A DNA stretch of 64,000 nt from Erythrobacter sp. HL-111. GTDB lineage: Bacteria > Pseudomonadota > Alphaproteobacteria > Sphingomonadales > Sphingomonadaceae. A model generated the notes under the pieces. It was given only the letters and a program-made list of their open reading frames with translations, had not been told where the DNA came from and ran no database searches. Below, piece after piece: positions 1 through 11,093 of the stretch. The stretch's first letter is position 1, and each line of letters starts with the position of its first letter. A program made the translations under genes and the position numbers. The DNA is taken from positions 1,240,001 through 1,304,000 of the forward strand of contig NZ_LT629743.1 of assembly GCF_900105095.1 (NCBI RefSeq). Direction: 5' to 3'.

Positions 1-298
1 CCCACACGCGCGTCTGAAAGGCAGTGCCCTCGACATCGAGCGGGATCGCCTCCGCCGCCGGGCAGGGCCGCTCGACCGCGGCGAGGACCGCGTCGAACAA
101 GGCGGCAAAGGCATCGCCTGCGGGGACGAGGCGCGCCAGCGGGAAACGGGTCGCAAGCTGCGTCTCGCCCTCCCCGAAGGCAAGGCAGCACACGCCCTGA
201 GCGGTCGCGGCGACCAGCATGTCCCCGAGCGAGGTCGCCCGCACCGTCCAGTGGATCACCTTGCCCCGTCCGCCCTTTGCCCAATGCGATGGCGTCAT
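1..298 (-). CDS. methylated-DNA--[protein]-cysteine S-methyltransferase (3' end cut by window edge)
   Basis: The first 99 or so residues of an O6-alkylguanine-DNA alkyltransferase can be read; the rest runs off the left edge. The reading starts at an ATG preceded by a good GGGGAGG ribosome site. It contains a TVRATSLGDMLVAAT strand pattern and ends in GTAFQTRVW, the block that in this family precedes the DNA-binding helix and the PCHRV active-site cysteine, which lies outside the window. The enzyme repairs O6-alkylguanine by moving the alkyl group to its own cysteine. It may be a single-domain Ogt, because no Ada N-terminal metal-binding domain precedes this start. It is divergent from the protease gene that follows. 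Confidence 0.82.
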   Translation of the reverse strand, partial: MTPSHWAKGGRGKVIHWTVRATSLGDMLVAATAQGVCCLAFGEGETQLATRFPLARLVPAGDAFAALFDAVLAAVERPCPAAEAIPLDVEGTAFQTRVW

Positions 299-475
299 GC
301 CAGCCTCCCCTTCACGTTCCCCCGGAACCGCGCCTGGTCCCGCTTACCCGCCGCCGCGACCGCAGGAACCCCGCGCACCGGGCGCCCGTCATAGCGCAGG
401 CGCCGGGCGATGGCGATGCGCCCCGCGCGGTACCGGCCCAGCGCCGCTGCGGGGTTAATCGCGCACTCATGCCGA

Positions 476-502
476 TTGCGGGATTGAAGGGTCCGCGCTA
501 AT
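476..502 (+). promoter_or_regulatory. probable sigma-70-type promoter for the protease gene
   Basis: TTGCGG and GCTAAT are separated by exactly 15 bases. This fits the alphaproteobacterial housekeeping pattern (TTGaC..-GCTANA, described in Caulobacter) and repeats at the same spacing before several other genes here. Transcription would begin about 12 bases before the ATG at 521. Confidence 0.45.
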
Positions 503-520
503 GGCCCAATCACGCTGCCT

Positions 521-2164
521 ATGACCCTGTCCTCCCCCGCCGCGTCGCGCGCGTCACCCGGCGTGTCCGCAAGCCTGCGCGCCTTGCTGTGCCTGCTGTG
601 CCTCGCCCTCGCGGCGTTCGGGGCCGGGCGCGCGCAGGCCGATGCCGGCGACATCGAGGCCGCCGCGCGCGGAGTCGTCAGAGTCGTCCTGATCGCGCGC
701 GACGGGGAGGAGCTCGTCCCCGTCACCCATGGCAGCGGCTTTGCCGTGACGCCGACCATGATCGTCACCAATGCCCATGTCATCCGCGAGGCGCTGCAGG
801 ACGATACGCTGCGTATCGGGATCGTCCCGAGCGAAGGGGATGACGGCGCCTATGCCCGCGCGGTGGCGGTTTCCCCGCGCAACGACCTCGCGCTGGTCGA
901 GATCGTCGACGGATCGCTGCGCCTGCCGCCGCTGACCCTTTCGGGCGAGGTCCGGCGCGGGCTGGGCGAGGTTTCGGCGGTCGGCTACCCGATGAACGTC
1001 GACGTCGCGCAGGGGCTGGAGCTCGGCGACATCTTCCGCGCCCAGCCGCCGGTCAAGAGCCGCGGCTTCCTTTCGGGCGAGCGGCCGAGCCGCCAGTTCG
1101 ACACCATCCTCCACACCGCCCCCATCGCGCGCGGCAATTCGGGCGGGCCACTGCTCGACGGGTGCGGCCGGGTGCTGGGCGTCAATTCCTTCGGCGCGGA
1201 ATCCGACGGGTCGGACGCGGAATTCTACTTCGCGGTCTCCCTGCGCGAACTTCTCCCCTTTCTCGCGGCGAACGACATCGAACCGCAGGTCAATGCCCTG
1301 CCCTGCCGCTCGATCGACGAGCTGAACGCGGCCGAGCGGGCGCGCTTCGAGGCCCAGCGGGCCGACGCGCGGGCGCGGCTCGAGGCGCGCGAAGAGGAAC
1401 TGCGCGAAGCGCGCGAGACGGCGCGCCTTTCGGCGCTGGTGGCGGTGAGCGAGGAGCGCGAGAACGCGATGGCGATCGCCGCGCTCCTCCTGCTGCTGGG
1501 CACCGGGTCGGGCTTCATGGCGGCCGAGTTGCGGCGCAAGGCGCTGCTCGGCGATGCGAGCCAGACGCCCGCGCTGCTCGCCGCCGGGCTCGCCGGCGCG
1601 GCGCTGATCGGGGCGATGCTGGCCTGGATCACGCGGCCGGGCTTTTCCGAAATCGAGGACCGCGTGGCCGCCGCGATGGAGCAGCGCGAGGGCGGCCGCG
1701 GAAGCGAGCCCGCCCCGGGCGACGGACCGCCCGCCAGCAATGCGCGCGACGGCACGTTGATCTGTTCGTTCGTCCCCGAACGCAGCCGCGTCGTGACCGC
1801 GCGGACGGACGACGTGCAGTTCGACTGGGCCGGGGACGGCTGCGTCAACGGGCGCACGCAATACGGAATGATGAACGGGGAATGGACGCGGGTCTTCGTG
1901 CCCGACGACGAGGAAGCCGTCGCGGTCAATTTCTACGATCCCGACACGCGCACCTTCCGCACCGACCGCTATCTCCTGGGGCGCGAGGCGATGGCGGAGG
2001 CGCGGCGGATGCGCGACGCCTATTCCCCGCCCGAATGCGGGCTCACCGACGCCGCGCGGATCGTCGCCGAACAGCAATCGGCGGTGATGGGCCTCCTGCC
2101 CGACCGGCCGAACGAGCGGCTGCTCTATTCCTGCGAGCCCAAGGGCGCCGCGGGCGGCGGCTGA
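521..2164 (+). CDS. membrane-anchored trypsin-like serine protease with C-terminal cysteine-containing domain
   Basis: This 547-residue protein begins with a signal peptide (to about residue 40, AQA cleavage). A chymotrypsin/DegP-fold protease domain follows, with the visible triad His86 (TNAHVI), Asp122 (PRNDLAL) and Ser207 (ARGNSGGP). There is no PDZ domain. Instead a charged coiled coil (about 265-315) leads into two hydrophobic segments (about 316-333 and 350-371), then a C-terminal region with four cysteines at positions after 410. The two membrane helices with an Ala-rich linker suggest that the protease and C-terminal domains sit on the same side of the inner membrane, probably the periplasm, as a stress- or envelope-quality protease. 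Substrate unknown. It is transcribed alone, upstream of the atp operon. Confidence 0.8.
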   Translation: MTLSSPAASRASPGVSASLRALLCLLCLALAAFGAGRAQADAGDIEAAARGVVRVVLIARDGEELVPVTHGSGFAVTPTMIVTNAHVIREALQDDTLRIGIVPSEGDDGAYARAVAVSPRNDLALVEIVDGSLRLPPLTLSGEVRRGLGEVSAVGYPMNVDVAQGLELGDIFRAQPPVKSRGFLSGERPSRQFDTILHTAPIARGNSGGPLLDGCGRVLGVNSFGAESDGSDAEFYFAVSLRELLPFLAANDIEPQVNALPCRSIDELNAAERARFEAQRADARARLEAREEELREARETARLSALVAVSEERENAMAIAALLLLLGTGSGFMAAELRRKALLGDASQTPALLAAGLAGAALIGAMLAWITRPGFSEIEDRVAAAMEQREGGRGSEPAPGDGPPASNARDGTLICSFVPERSRVVTARTDDVQFDWAGDGCVNGRTQYGMMNGEWTRVFVPDDEEAVAVNFYDPDTRTFRTDRYLLGREAMAEARRMRDAYSPPECGLTDAARIVAEQQSAVMGLLPDRPNERLLYSCEPKGAAGGG

Positions 2165-2286
2165 CGCGGGGCCTCGCGGGCCGGTCCGCCCTTCCCGCCC
2201 CCGTCCGCCGCCCCGGCGCATAGGGATTCGCGAAAGGCAGCCCGCCGCACGCCGGGAACGCCGCCCAGAGAATCGGTGTCCCATGC

Positions 2287-2313
2287 TTGCAACATCCCCA
2301 CCCCGGTGCTAGG
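2287..2313 (+). promoter_or_regulatory. probable promoter of the atp operon
   Basis: TTGCAA-N15-GCTAGG, the same spacing and -10 type found before surA, ndk, the ast operon and typA in this window. The predicted leader to the atpH GTG start is about 85 bases. Confidence 0.5.
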
Positions 2314-2405
2314 CGCGCGCCAGCCTTGCCACAGGGGCTTTGTCGGCCCCCTTTTCACGCGAGGCGCAGCATCGTTTCTCGGACCTCCAAGAGGATCTTT
2401 CGCGC

Positions 2406-2960
2406 GTGGATATTTCCGCCGGTATACAGGCCAGCCTAGCGGGGCGTTACGCCGCTGCCCTCTTCGAACTTGCGAGCGAGAACGGAACGGTTTCCGCCGT
2501 CGAGAAGGATCTCGAAACGCTGCGGGCCGCGCTCGCCGAATCGGCGGACCTGCGCGCCGTGATCGGCAATCCGCAGATCTCGCGCGGGGCGCAGGGGCAG
2601 GCGATCACCGGGGTGGCGCAGCATCTCGGCCTGTCGGACCTCACCACCAGGTTCCTCGGCGTGCTGGCGGAGAACCGGCGCCTTGCGAAGCTTTCCGACA
2701 TGATCGCCGCGTTCAAGGCGATCGCCGCGGCCCAGCGCGGCGAAGTCGGCGCCAAGGTCACCAGCGCGCACCCGCTCTCGGACGAACAGCTCGCCAGGCT
2801 CAAGGAGCGGCTGACCGCGCGCGAAGGCCGCACCGTCATGCTCACCGCCGATGTCGATCCCGAGCTTCTGGGCGGCCTCGTCGTCACCATCGGCTCGCAG
2901 CGCATCGACGCCTCGATCCGCACCCGTCTCAACTCGCTTTCGCAGGCCATGAAGGCCTGA
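2406..2960 (+). CDS. atpH: F0F1 ATP synthase subunit delta
   Basis: Subunit delta (OSCP-like) sits on top of the F1 hexamer and ties it to the peripheral stalk. The protein begins [21 protein letters not shown], the classic N-terminal alpha-helical domain, and ends with the [19 protein letters not shown] block typical of the C-terminus. I chose the GTG at 2406 over a TTG 66 bases upstream: it gives 184 residues, the usual length, removes a non-homologous N-terminal stretch, and has AGAGGA about 11 bases before it. First gene of the atpHAGDC operon; the F0 genes are not in the window, as is usual for alphaproteobacteria, where F0 and F1 operons are separate. Confidence 0.93.
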   Translation: MDISAGIQASLAGRYAAALFELASENGTVSAVEKDLETLRAALAESADLRAVIGNPQISRGAQGQAITGVAQHLGLSDLTTRFLGVLAENRRLAKLSDMIAAFKAIAAAQRGEVGAKVTSAHPLSDEQLARLKERLTAREGRTVMLTADVDPELLGGLVVTIGSQRIDASIRTRLNSLSQAMKA

Positions 2961-2995
2961 CCAGACAGCCATAAGGGCTCAAAGGAACACGAAAC

Positions 2996-4525
<1,530 letters not shown>

Positions 4526-4532
4526 CAACCTC

Positions 4533-4612
4533 CCGTCATCCCCGCGCAAACGGGGGCCCGGGGGCAGGTAGCGCAACACCGCCCCAGGCCCTGCACCCCG
4601 CGGGAATGACGG
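4533..4612. repeat. REP-like palindromic element between atpA and atpG
   Basis: The outer arms are 14 bases each (4533-4546, CCGTCATCCCCGCG, and 4599-4612) and are reverse complements with one mismatch. Nested inside are CCCCG/CGGGG and smaller GC hairpins, so the RNA would fold as a long branched stem. It ends 16 bases before the atpG start. The CGTCATCCCCGCG arm resembles dispersed intergenic repeats common in Sphingomonadales genomes, from memory; no second copy was seen in this window. Confidence 0.6.
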
Positions 4613-4628
4613 AAACGGAGAAACCGGA

Positions 4629-5510
4629 GTGCCCTCACTCAAGGAACTCAAGGGCCGGATCAACTCGGTCAAGTCGACCCAGAAGATCACCAAGGCCAAG
4701 CAGATGGTCGCCGCGGCGAAGCTGCGCCGCGCACAGGCCGCGGCGGAAGCCGCGCGTCCCTATGCCGAAAGGCTGGCGGGCGTCATGGCGAGCCTCGCGG
4801 GGCGCGTGTCGGGCGACAACGCGCCCAGGCTGCTCGCGGGGACGGGTTCGGACCGGCGCAACCTCATCATCGTGGTGAACACCGACAAGGGGTTGTGCGG
4901 CGGTCTCAACGCGAACCTCGTCAAGGCCGCCAAGGCCAAGGCGCGCGACCTGCTCGCGCAGGGCAAGCAGATCGAGTTCTATCTCGTCGGCAAGAAGGGC
5001 CGCGCGCCATTGAAGCGCGATTTCGCCAAGGAGATCGGCGGCGGCTATGACACGAGCGAGGTCAAGACCCCCGGCTTTGCCGAGGCCGACGCGATCGCGG
5101 CCGAACTGATCGGCCTGTTCGAAGCGGGCAAGTTCGATGTCGCGCACCTGATCTACCCGACCTTCAAATCGGCGCTGGTGCAGGACCCGACCGTCATCCA
5201 GCTCATCCCCGTCCCCTCGCCCGAAGGCGCGGACGCGGGCGCCGGCTCCGACGGGGCCATCGCCGAATACGAACCGGGCGAGGAGGAAATCCTCGAGGAA
5301 CTGCTCCCGCGCTATGTCAAGACGCAGGTCTTCGCGGCCCTGCTCGAACGCGAGGCGTCGGAACAGGGCGCCTCGATGACCGCGATGGACAATGCGACCC
5401 GCAATGCGGGAGAACTCATCAAGGATCTCAACATCGAGTACAATCGCAGCCGCCAGGCCGCGATCACGACCGAGCTGATCGAGATCATCGCCGGCGCGGA
5501 GGCGCTCTGA
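4629..5510 (+). CDS. atpG: F0F1 ATP synthase subunit gamma
   Basis: The gamma subunit is the central rotor shaft. It starts at a GTG with the typical [21 protein letters not shown]-terminal helix, contains the conserved GLCGGLN loop, and ends in the C-terminal coiled-coil helix [20 protein letters not shown] followed by [22 protein letters not shown]. At 293 residues it is the normal length. The GTG start is preceded by GGAG in ACGGAGAAACC. Two bases after its stop the next start codon appears, so the downstream lipoprotein gene is probably translationally coupled. Confidence 0.97.
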   Translation: MPSLKELKGRINSVKSTQKITKAKQMVAAAKLRRAQAAAEAARPYAERLAGVMASLAGRVSGDNAPRLLAGTGSDRRNLIIVVNTDKGLCGGLNANLVKAAKAKARDLLAQGKQIEFYLVGKKGRAPLKRDFAKEIGGGYDTSEVKTPGFAEADAIAAELIGLFEAGKFDVAHLIYPTFKSALVQDPTVIQLIPVPSPEGADAGAGSDGAIAEYEPGEEEILEELLPRYVKTQVFAALLEREASEQGASMTAMDNATRNAGELIKDLNIEYNRSRQAAITTELIEIIAGAEAL

Positions 5511-5511
5511 T

Positions 5512-7394
<1,883 letters not shown>

Positions 7395-7409
7395 TCCCGG
7401 CTCCCTCCC

Positions 7410-7540
7410 CCCTTCCTCCCCTCTCGGGAAGGAAGGGTCGGGGGATGGCGGCGAGCGCAGGGCGCGTCCCGGGCACCTCCTGGATGCTACCGGGTTCGCC
7501 GCGCTCACCAAGTCTCGATGCCCCTCCCGAGCGCGAGGGG
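7410..7540. repeat. double-hairpin intergenic element between atpD and atpC
   Basis: The first hairpin has 7-base arms CCCTTCC/GGAAGGG (7410-7416 and 7431-7437). The second has perfect arms CCCCTC/GAGGGG (7521-7526 and 7535-7540) and stands just before the atpC ribosome site TAAGGAAG. An intermediate GC-rich stretch can pair further. It could slow exonucleases or adjust atpC expression relative to atpD. No T-run follows, so it is not a classical terminator. Confidence 0.45.
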
Positions 7541-7553
7541 GTAAGGAAGAAAA

Positions 7554-7811
7554 ATGGCACTCCACTTCGAACTCGTCACCCCCGCCAAGCTGGTCCGTTC
7601 CGAGGATGTCCACATGGTCGTCGTCCCCGGTGCGGAGGGCGAATTCGGCGTGCTCGAGGGCCATGCGCCCTTCGTCTCGACGATCCGCGACGGAGCGGTG
7701 CAGGTCTACAAGACCGAAGGGGCCGCACCCGAAGTGATCGAGGTGCGCGGCGGCTTCGCCGAGGTTGGCGCGAACGGTCTCACCGTGCTTGCGGAGCAGG
7801 TCGAGGCCTGA
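7554..7811 (+). CDS. atpC: F0F1 ATP synthase subunit epsilon, short form
   Basis: This 85-residue epsilon carries only the N-terminal beta-sandwich ([42 protein letters not shown]) and stops at [10 protein letters not shown]. Canonical epsilon is about 130-140 residues, with two C-terminal helices that brake ATP hydrolysis; these are absent here. The stop is followed by a strong terminator, so this is the true end of the gene and not a frameshift. In alphaproteobacteria the inhibitory job can be taken over by the zeta protein, which is not in this window. Confidence 0.95.
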   Translation: MALHFELVTPAKLVRSEDVHMVVVPGAEGEFGVLEGHAPFVSTIRDGAVQVYKTEGAAPEVIEVRGGFAEVGANGLTVLAEQVEA

Positions 7812-7840
7812 TTTCCCGGCACCGTCGAACGACATCCGAG

Positions 7841-7868
7841 GGCGGCTCCGCAAGGGGCCGCCTTTTTT
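7841..7868 (+). terminator. rho-independent terminator of the atp operon
   Basis: GGCGGC stem with GCCGCC partner around a GCAAGG-type loop, followed directly by a run of six T. It lies 30 bases after the atpC stop. Confidence 0.85.
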
Positions 7869-7941
7869 CGATTCTTCCCCTTCCCAAGCCGCCCCGCTCC
7901 GGCCAAATCTGCGTCAAGCAAATCCCCGCAGGAGAGCACTT

Positions 7942-10092
7942 TTGAAGCTTGTATCCACCCTTGCCCTGGTAGCCGCCATGACCTTTACCGCCGTGACCGA
8001 CGCGAACGCGCAGAACCCCGCCGACACCGCTCCCGGCGTGCCCGGCCCCGCCGAAGACCCCTTCATCTGGCTCGAGGAAGCCCGCTCCGAAGAGGCGCTA
8101 GACTGGGTCCGCGCCGAGAACGAGCGCACGCTGGCCGCGCTGGAAAGCGATCCCCGCTTCGAGGCGCTGAAGGCCGAGGCGCTGGCGATCTTCGACAGCG
8201 AGGATCGCATCCCCTTCGTCTCCTTCCGCCCGGACGGCCTCTACAATTTCTGGCAGGACAAGCAGAACCCCAAGGGCCTGCTGCGCCGCACCACGCTCGA
8301 AAGCTATCGCAGCAACAATCCCGAATGGGAGACCGTGCTCGACATCGACGCGCTCGCCGCGGAAGAGGGCAGGGAATGGGTCTACAAGGGTTCGACCTGC
8401 CTGCCGCCGGCGCTCAACAAGTGCATGATCGCGCTGTCCGACGGGGGCGAGGACGCGACCGTCATGCGCGAATTCGACACCTCGACCAAGCGTTTCGTCG
8501 AAGACGGTTTCGTCATCGATGAAAAGAGCCAGGGCGGGGTTTCGTGGATCGACGAGGACACGCTGCTGGTGAACCGCGATTTCGGCGAAGGCACGCTGAC
8601 CGAAAGCGAATATCCCTTCACCAGCCGGGTGTGGAAACGCGGTACGCCGCTGCTCGAAGCCGAGGAGATCTTCCGCGGCGAGCCTTCCGACGTGTGGGCG
8701 GGCGCGAGCCTGCTGCGCGATGCCGCCGGCACGGTGCAGGCGCGCACGGCCTTTCGCGGCGTGAGCTTCCATGAAAGCCTACACTACGTCTGGAAGGACG
8801 GCGAGTGGATCGAACTCGACATCCCTAAGAAGGCTTCGCCCTACGGCATCGTCGACGGGCAGCTCCTTTTCTCGACCGATGTCGAATGGGAAACGGACGG
8901 ACAGACCTTCCCTGCCGACAGCCTGGTGGCGGTCGATCTGGAGGAATGGAAGGCCGATCCGAACGGCGCGGCCAAGACGCTCGTCTGGGCGCCAGGCGAA
9001 CGGCAGACGAAGCAGGGCGGGTCGATCACCGCGAACGCGCTCTACGTCGGCCTGCTCGACAATGTCGTCGGCAAGGTGCTGAGATTCGATTACGCGGACG
9101 GCGAGTGGACGAGCGAGGAAGTCGCCCTGCCCGACAACGCGACGGTCGGGATCGCGGCAAGCTCGAAGGAAACCGACGAGGTGATGTTCACCGTCACCGA
9201 TTTCCTCAACCCGACCACGCTCTACTATTCGGACGGGACCGGGGCGCCCGCGGTGATCAAGACTTCGCCCGCCTATTTCGACCAGGCCGGGATGGAGGTC
9301 GAACAGCACGAGGCGACCAGCAAGGACGGGACGAAGATCCCCTATTTCATCGTAAAGCCCAGGGGCATGGAACTGGAAGGCAGCACCGCGACGCTGCTGA
9401 CGGGCTATGGCGGTTTCCAGATCGCGCGCCTGCCCTCCTATCTCGGCACGACGGGCAAGCTGTGGCTCGAACGCGGCGGGGCCTATGTGCTCGCCAACCT
9501 GCGCGGCGGGGGCGAGTTCGGGCCAGGCTGGCACCAGGGCGCGATCCGCGAGAACAAGCAGCGCACCTGGGACGACTTCATCGCCGTGGCCGAAGACCTG
9601 GTCGAACGCGGTTTCACGTCGCCGGAACATCTCGGCATCCAGGGCGGCTCGCAGGGGGGGCTCCTGGTCGGCACCGCCTTCACCCAGCGCCCGGACCTGT
9701 TCGGCGCTGCGATCGTGCAGATTCCGCTGTTCGACATGCTGCGCTTTCACCTGATCGGCCGCGGCGCCTCGTGGATCGGCGAATACGGCGACCCGCGCAT
9801 TCCCGAACAGCGCGCCTGGATCGAGGACTATTCGCCCTACCAGATGATCCGCGAGGACGAGGACTATCCTGCGCCCTTCCTGTGGGCCTCGACCGCGGAC
9901 GACCGGACCCATCCCGCCCATGCGCGCAAGGGCGCGGCCAAGCTCAAGGCGCAGGGGCATGATTACTATTACTTCGAGGACATCACCGGCGGCCATTCGG
10001 GCGGGGTCGACAACGAACAGCGCGCCAAGCTCCAGGCGCTCCAGCACGTCTACCTGATGCAGCGCCTGATGGACGATCGCACGGGCGGCTGA
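7942..10092 (+). CDS. prolyl oligopeptidase family serine peptidase (S9), secreted
   Basis: A 716-residue S9-family peptidase that cleaves short peptides, generally after proline. The start is a TTG with GCAGGAGAG just upstream; it gives a clean signal peptide ending near DANAQ, so the enzyme is exported. The N-terminal half is the seven-bladed propeller. The C-terminal alpha/beta-hydrolase domain shows Ser570 in GGSQGG, the Asp pair 653/654 in TADDRTHP and His685 in GGHSGG. Upstream in-frame starts would add an Arg-rich, unlikely extension overlapping the atp terminator. It is a single-gene unit. Confidence 0.88.
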   Translation: MKLVSTLALVAAMTFTAVTDANAQNPADTAPGVPGPAEDPFIWLEEARSEEALDWVRAENERTLAALESDPRFEALKAEALAIFDSEDRIPFVSFRPDGLYNFWQDKQNPKGLLRRTTLESYRSNNPEWETVLDIDALAAEEGREWVYKGSTCLPPALNKCMIALSDGGEDATVMREFDTSTKRFVEDGFVIDEKSQGGVSWIDEDTLLVNRDFGEGTLTESEYPFTSRVWKRGTPLLEAEEIFRGEPSDVWAGASLLRDAAGTVQARTAFRGVSFHESLHYVWKDGEWIELDIPKKASPYGIVDGQLLFSTDVEWETDGQTFPADSLVAVDLEEWKADPNGAAKTLVWAPGERQTKQGGSITANALYVGLLDNVVGKVLRFDYADGEWTSEEVALPDNATVGIAASSKETDEVMFTVTDFLNPTTLYYSDGTGAPAVIKTSPAYFDQAGMEVEQHEATSKDGTKIPYFIVKPRGMELEGSTATLLTGYGGFQIARLPSYLGTTGKLWLERGGAYVLANLRGGGEFGPGWHQGAIRENKQRTWDDFIAVAEDLVERGFTSPEHLGIQGGSQGGLLVGTAFTQRPDLFGAAIVQIPLFDMLRFHLIGRGASWIGEYGDPRIPEQRAWIEDYSPYQMIREDEDYPAPFLWASTADDRTHPAHARKGAAKLKAQGHDYYYFEDITGGHSGGVDNEQRAKLQALQHVYLMQRLMDDRTGG

Positions 10093-10123
10093 ACGACCCG
10101 GGGGCGGCCGCCGGGTCGTCCCC

Positions 10124-10774
10124 TCAGCGGTCCTCCTCGACCGCGATCATGACCTCGTTGCGGCGCAGCGGGCCGGGGACCATCGGGGCGTTGTAGAAGG
10201 CGTATTCGAACCCGCCCCGCGGCCGCAGCCCCTGCGCCTCCACCCATTCGGCGAGCCTCTGCTCCTGCTCGGCGAGGTCCGCGGGCGAGCCGTTCCCGGC
10301 GAAGCGCACCGTCGCCATCCGGCGGGCGGGAATTTCGCTCAGGGCAATGTCGGCGGGCGGGCGCGGCAGCGTGTCGAGCGTGTATTTCGCCGGCATCACG
10401 AAGCGCATCCGCCAGCTGTCCCCGCCGACCCTTTCCTGCATCACCGGCGCGGTCATCGCGATCTTCTCGTCGCGCGCGACACGGTCCTGCAGCAAGGGCG
10501 TGGTCATCGCGATCCGCTCCCCGCCCGCGGGCCGATCCTGCGCGAAGATATAGGCGGCGAGCCGTCGGAAGCTGCGCGAACTCGCGGCCTGGCGCGTGCC
10601 GGAATGGGTGATCTCTGCGACGACGAGCGCGGGGTAGTCGCGCAATTCGAACGCCCCGTCGGAAATCACCGGGGTGAAATCGGGCTCTTCGGTGCCCTGC
10701 GACTGGGCATAGGCCACGGCAGCTCCTGCAAGGACGAGCGCGCCCCCGGCGGCGATCCAGAATCTCGGTGTCAT
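10124..10774 (-). CDS. SOUL-family heme-binding protein
   Basis: This 216-residue protein begins with an N-terminal hydrophobic segment (residues 5-24, signal peptide or anchor). It continues with the SOUL/HBP fold: FELRDYPALVVAEIT, then RRLAAYIFAQDR, the paired IAMTTPLL and IAMTAPVM motifs typical of the family, and a C-terminal LRRNEVMIAVEED end. SOUL proteins bind heme or tetrapyrroles; the bacterial role is unclear. It lies downstream of the HNH gene on the same strand after a 43-base gap and could be co-transcribed with glmU and the HNH gene. Confidence 0.85.
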   Translation of the reverse strand: MTPRFWIAAGGALVLAGAAVAYAQSQGTEEPDFTPVISDGAFELRDYPALVVAEITHSGTRQAASSRSFRRLAAYIFAQDRPAGGERIAMTTPLLQDRVARDEKIAMTAPVMQERVGGDSWRMRFVMPAKYTLDTLPRPPADIALSEIPARRMATVRFAGNGSPADLAEQEQRLAEWVEAQGLRPRGGFEYAFYNAPMVPGPLRRNEVMIAVEEDR

Positions 10775-10817
10775 GTCGGTAAAGCCCGCTGCGCCCGCGA
10801 AGGTTCCCGCGCCCGCC

Positions 10818-11093
10818 TCAGGTCCGAGTGGGCGCGTGGAAATCGGGCGGCTTGGTGCTCACCCAGGCCACGAACCTCGCGATCGCGGGGTTTTCGCGGA
10901 CCGTCTCGGGATCATCGCCGATCCGGGCGAGTTCGGCATTGGTGAAATTGGCGTGGATCGCCTTGTGGCAGATCGGGTGCACCGGGACGGTGCCGCGCCC
11001 CTTCTTCGATCTGGGGACCGGATGGTGCCATTGCAGCCGCGTCTCGATCGGGCGCGCGCAGAGCCAGCAGGCGAGCGTTTCCTCTTCGCTCAC
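10818..11093 (-). CDS. small HNH-fold nuclease-like protein
   Basis: A 91-residue single-domain HNH protein. Zinc-type residues are visible as C9-W-L-C12, with the catalytic-type WHHPVPR (His23, His24), then H39PIC42H43 and His47. The start is a GTG whose last three bases overlap the glmU stop codon (GTGA), so its translation is probably coupled to glmU. The family (HNH endonuclease, 5-methylcytosine-McrA-like fold) often cuts DNA, but small stand-alone copies in Sphingomonadales have no assigned role. The substrate is unknown. Confidence 0.8.
   Translation of the reverse strand: MSEEETLACWLCARPIETRLQWHHPVPRSKKGRGTVPVHPICHKAIHANFTNAELARIGDDPETVRENPAIARFVAWVSTKPPDFHAPTRT

Noticed and set aside
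2340..2405. TTG start 66 bases before the chosen atpH start
   Set aside because: It would add residues not seen in delta subunits and lacks a good ribosome site.
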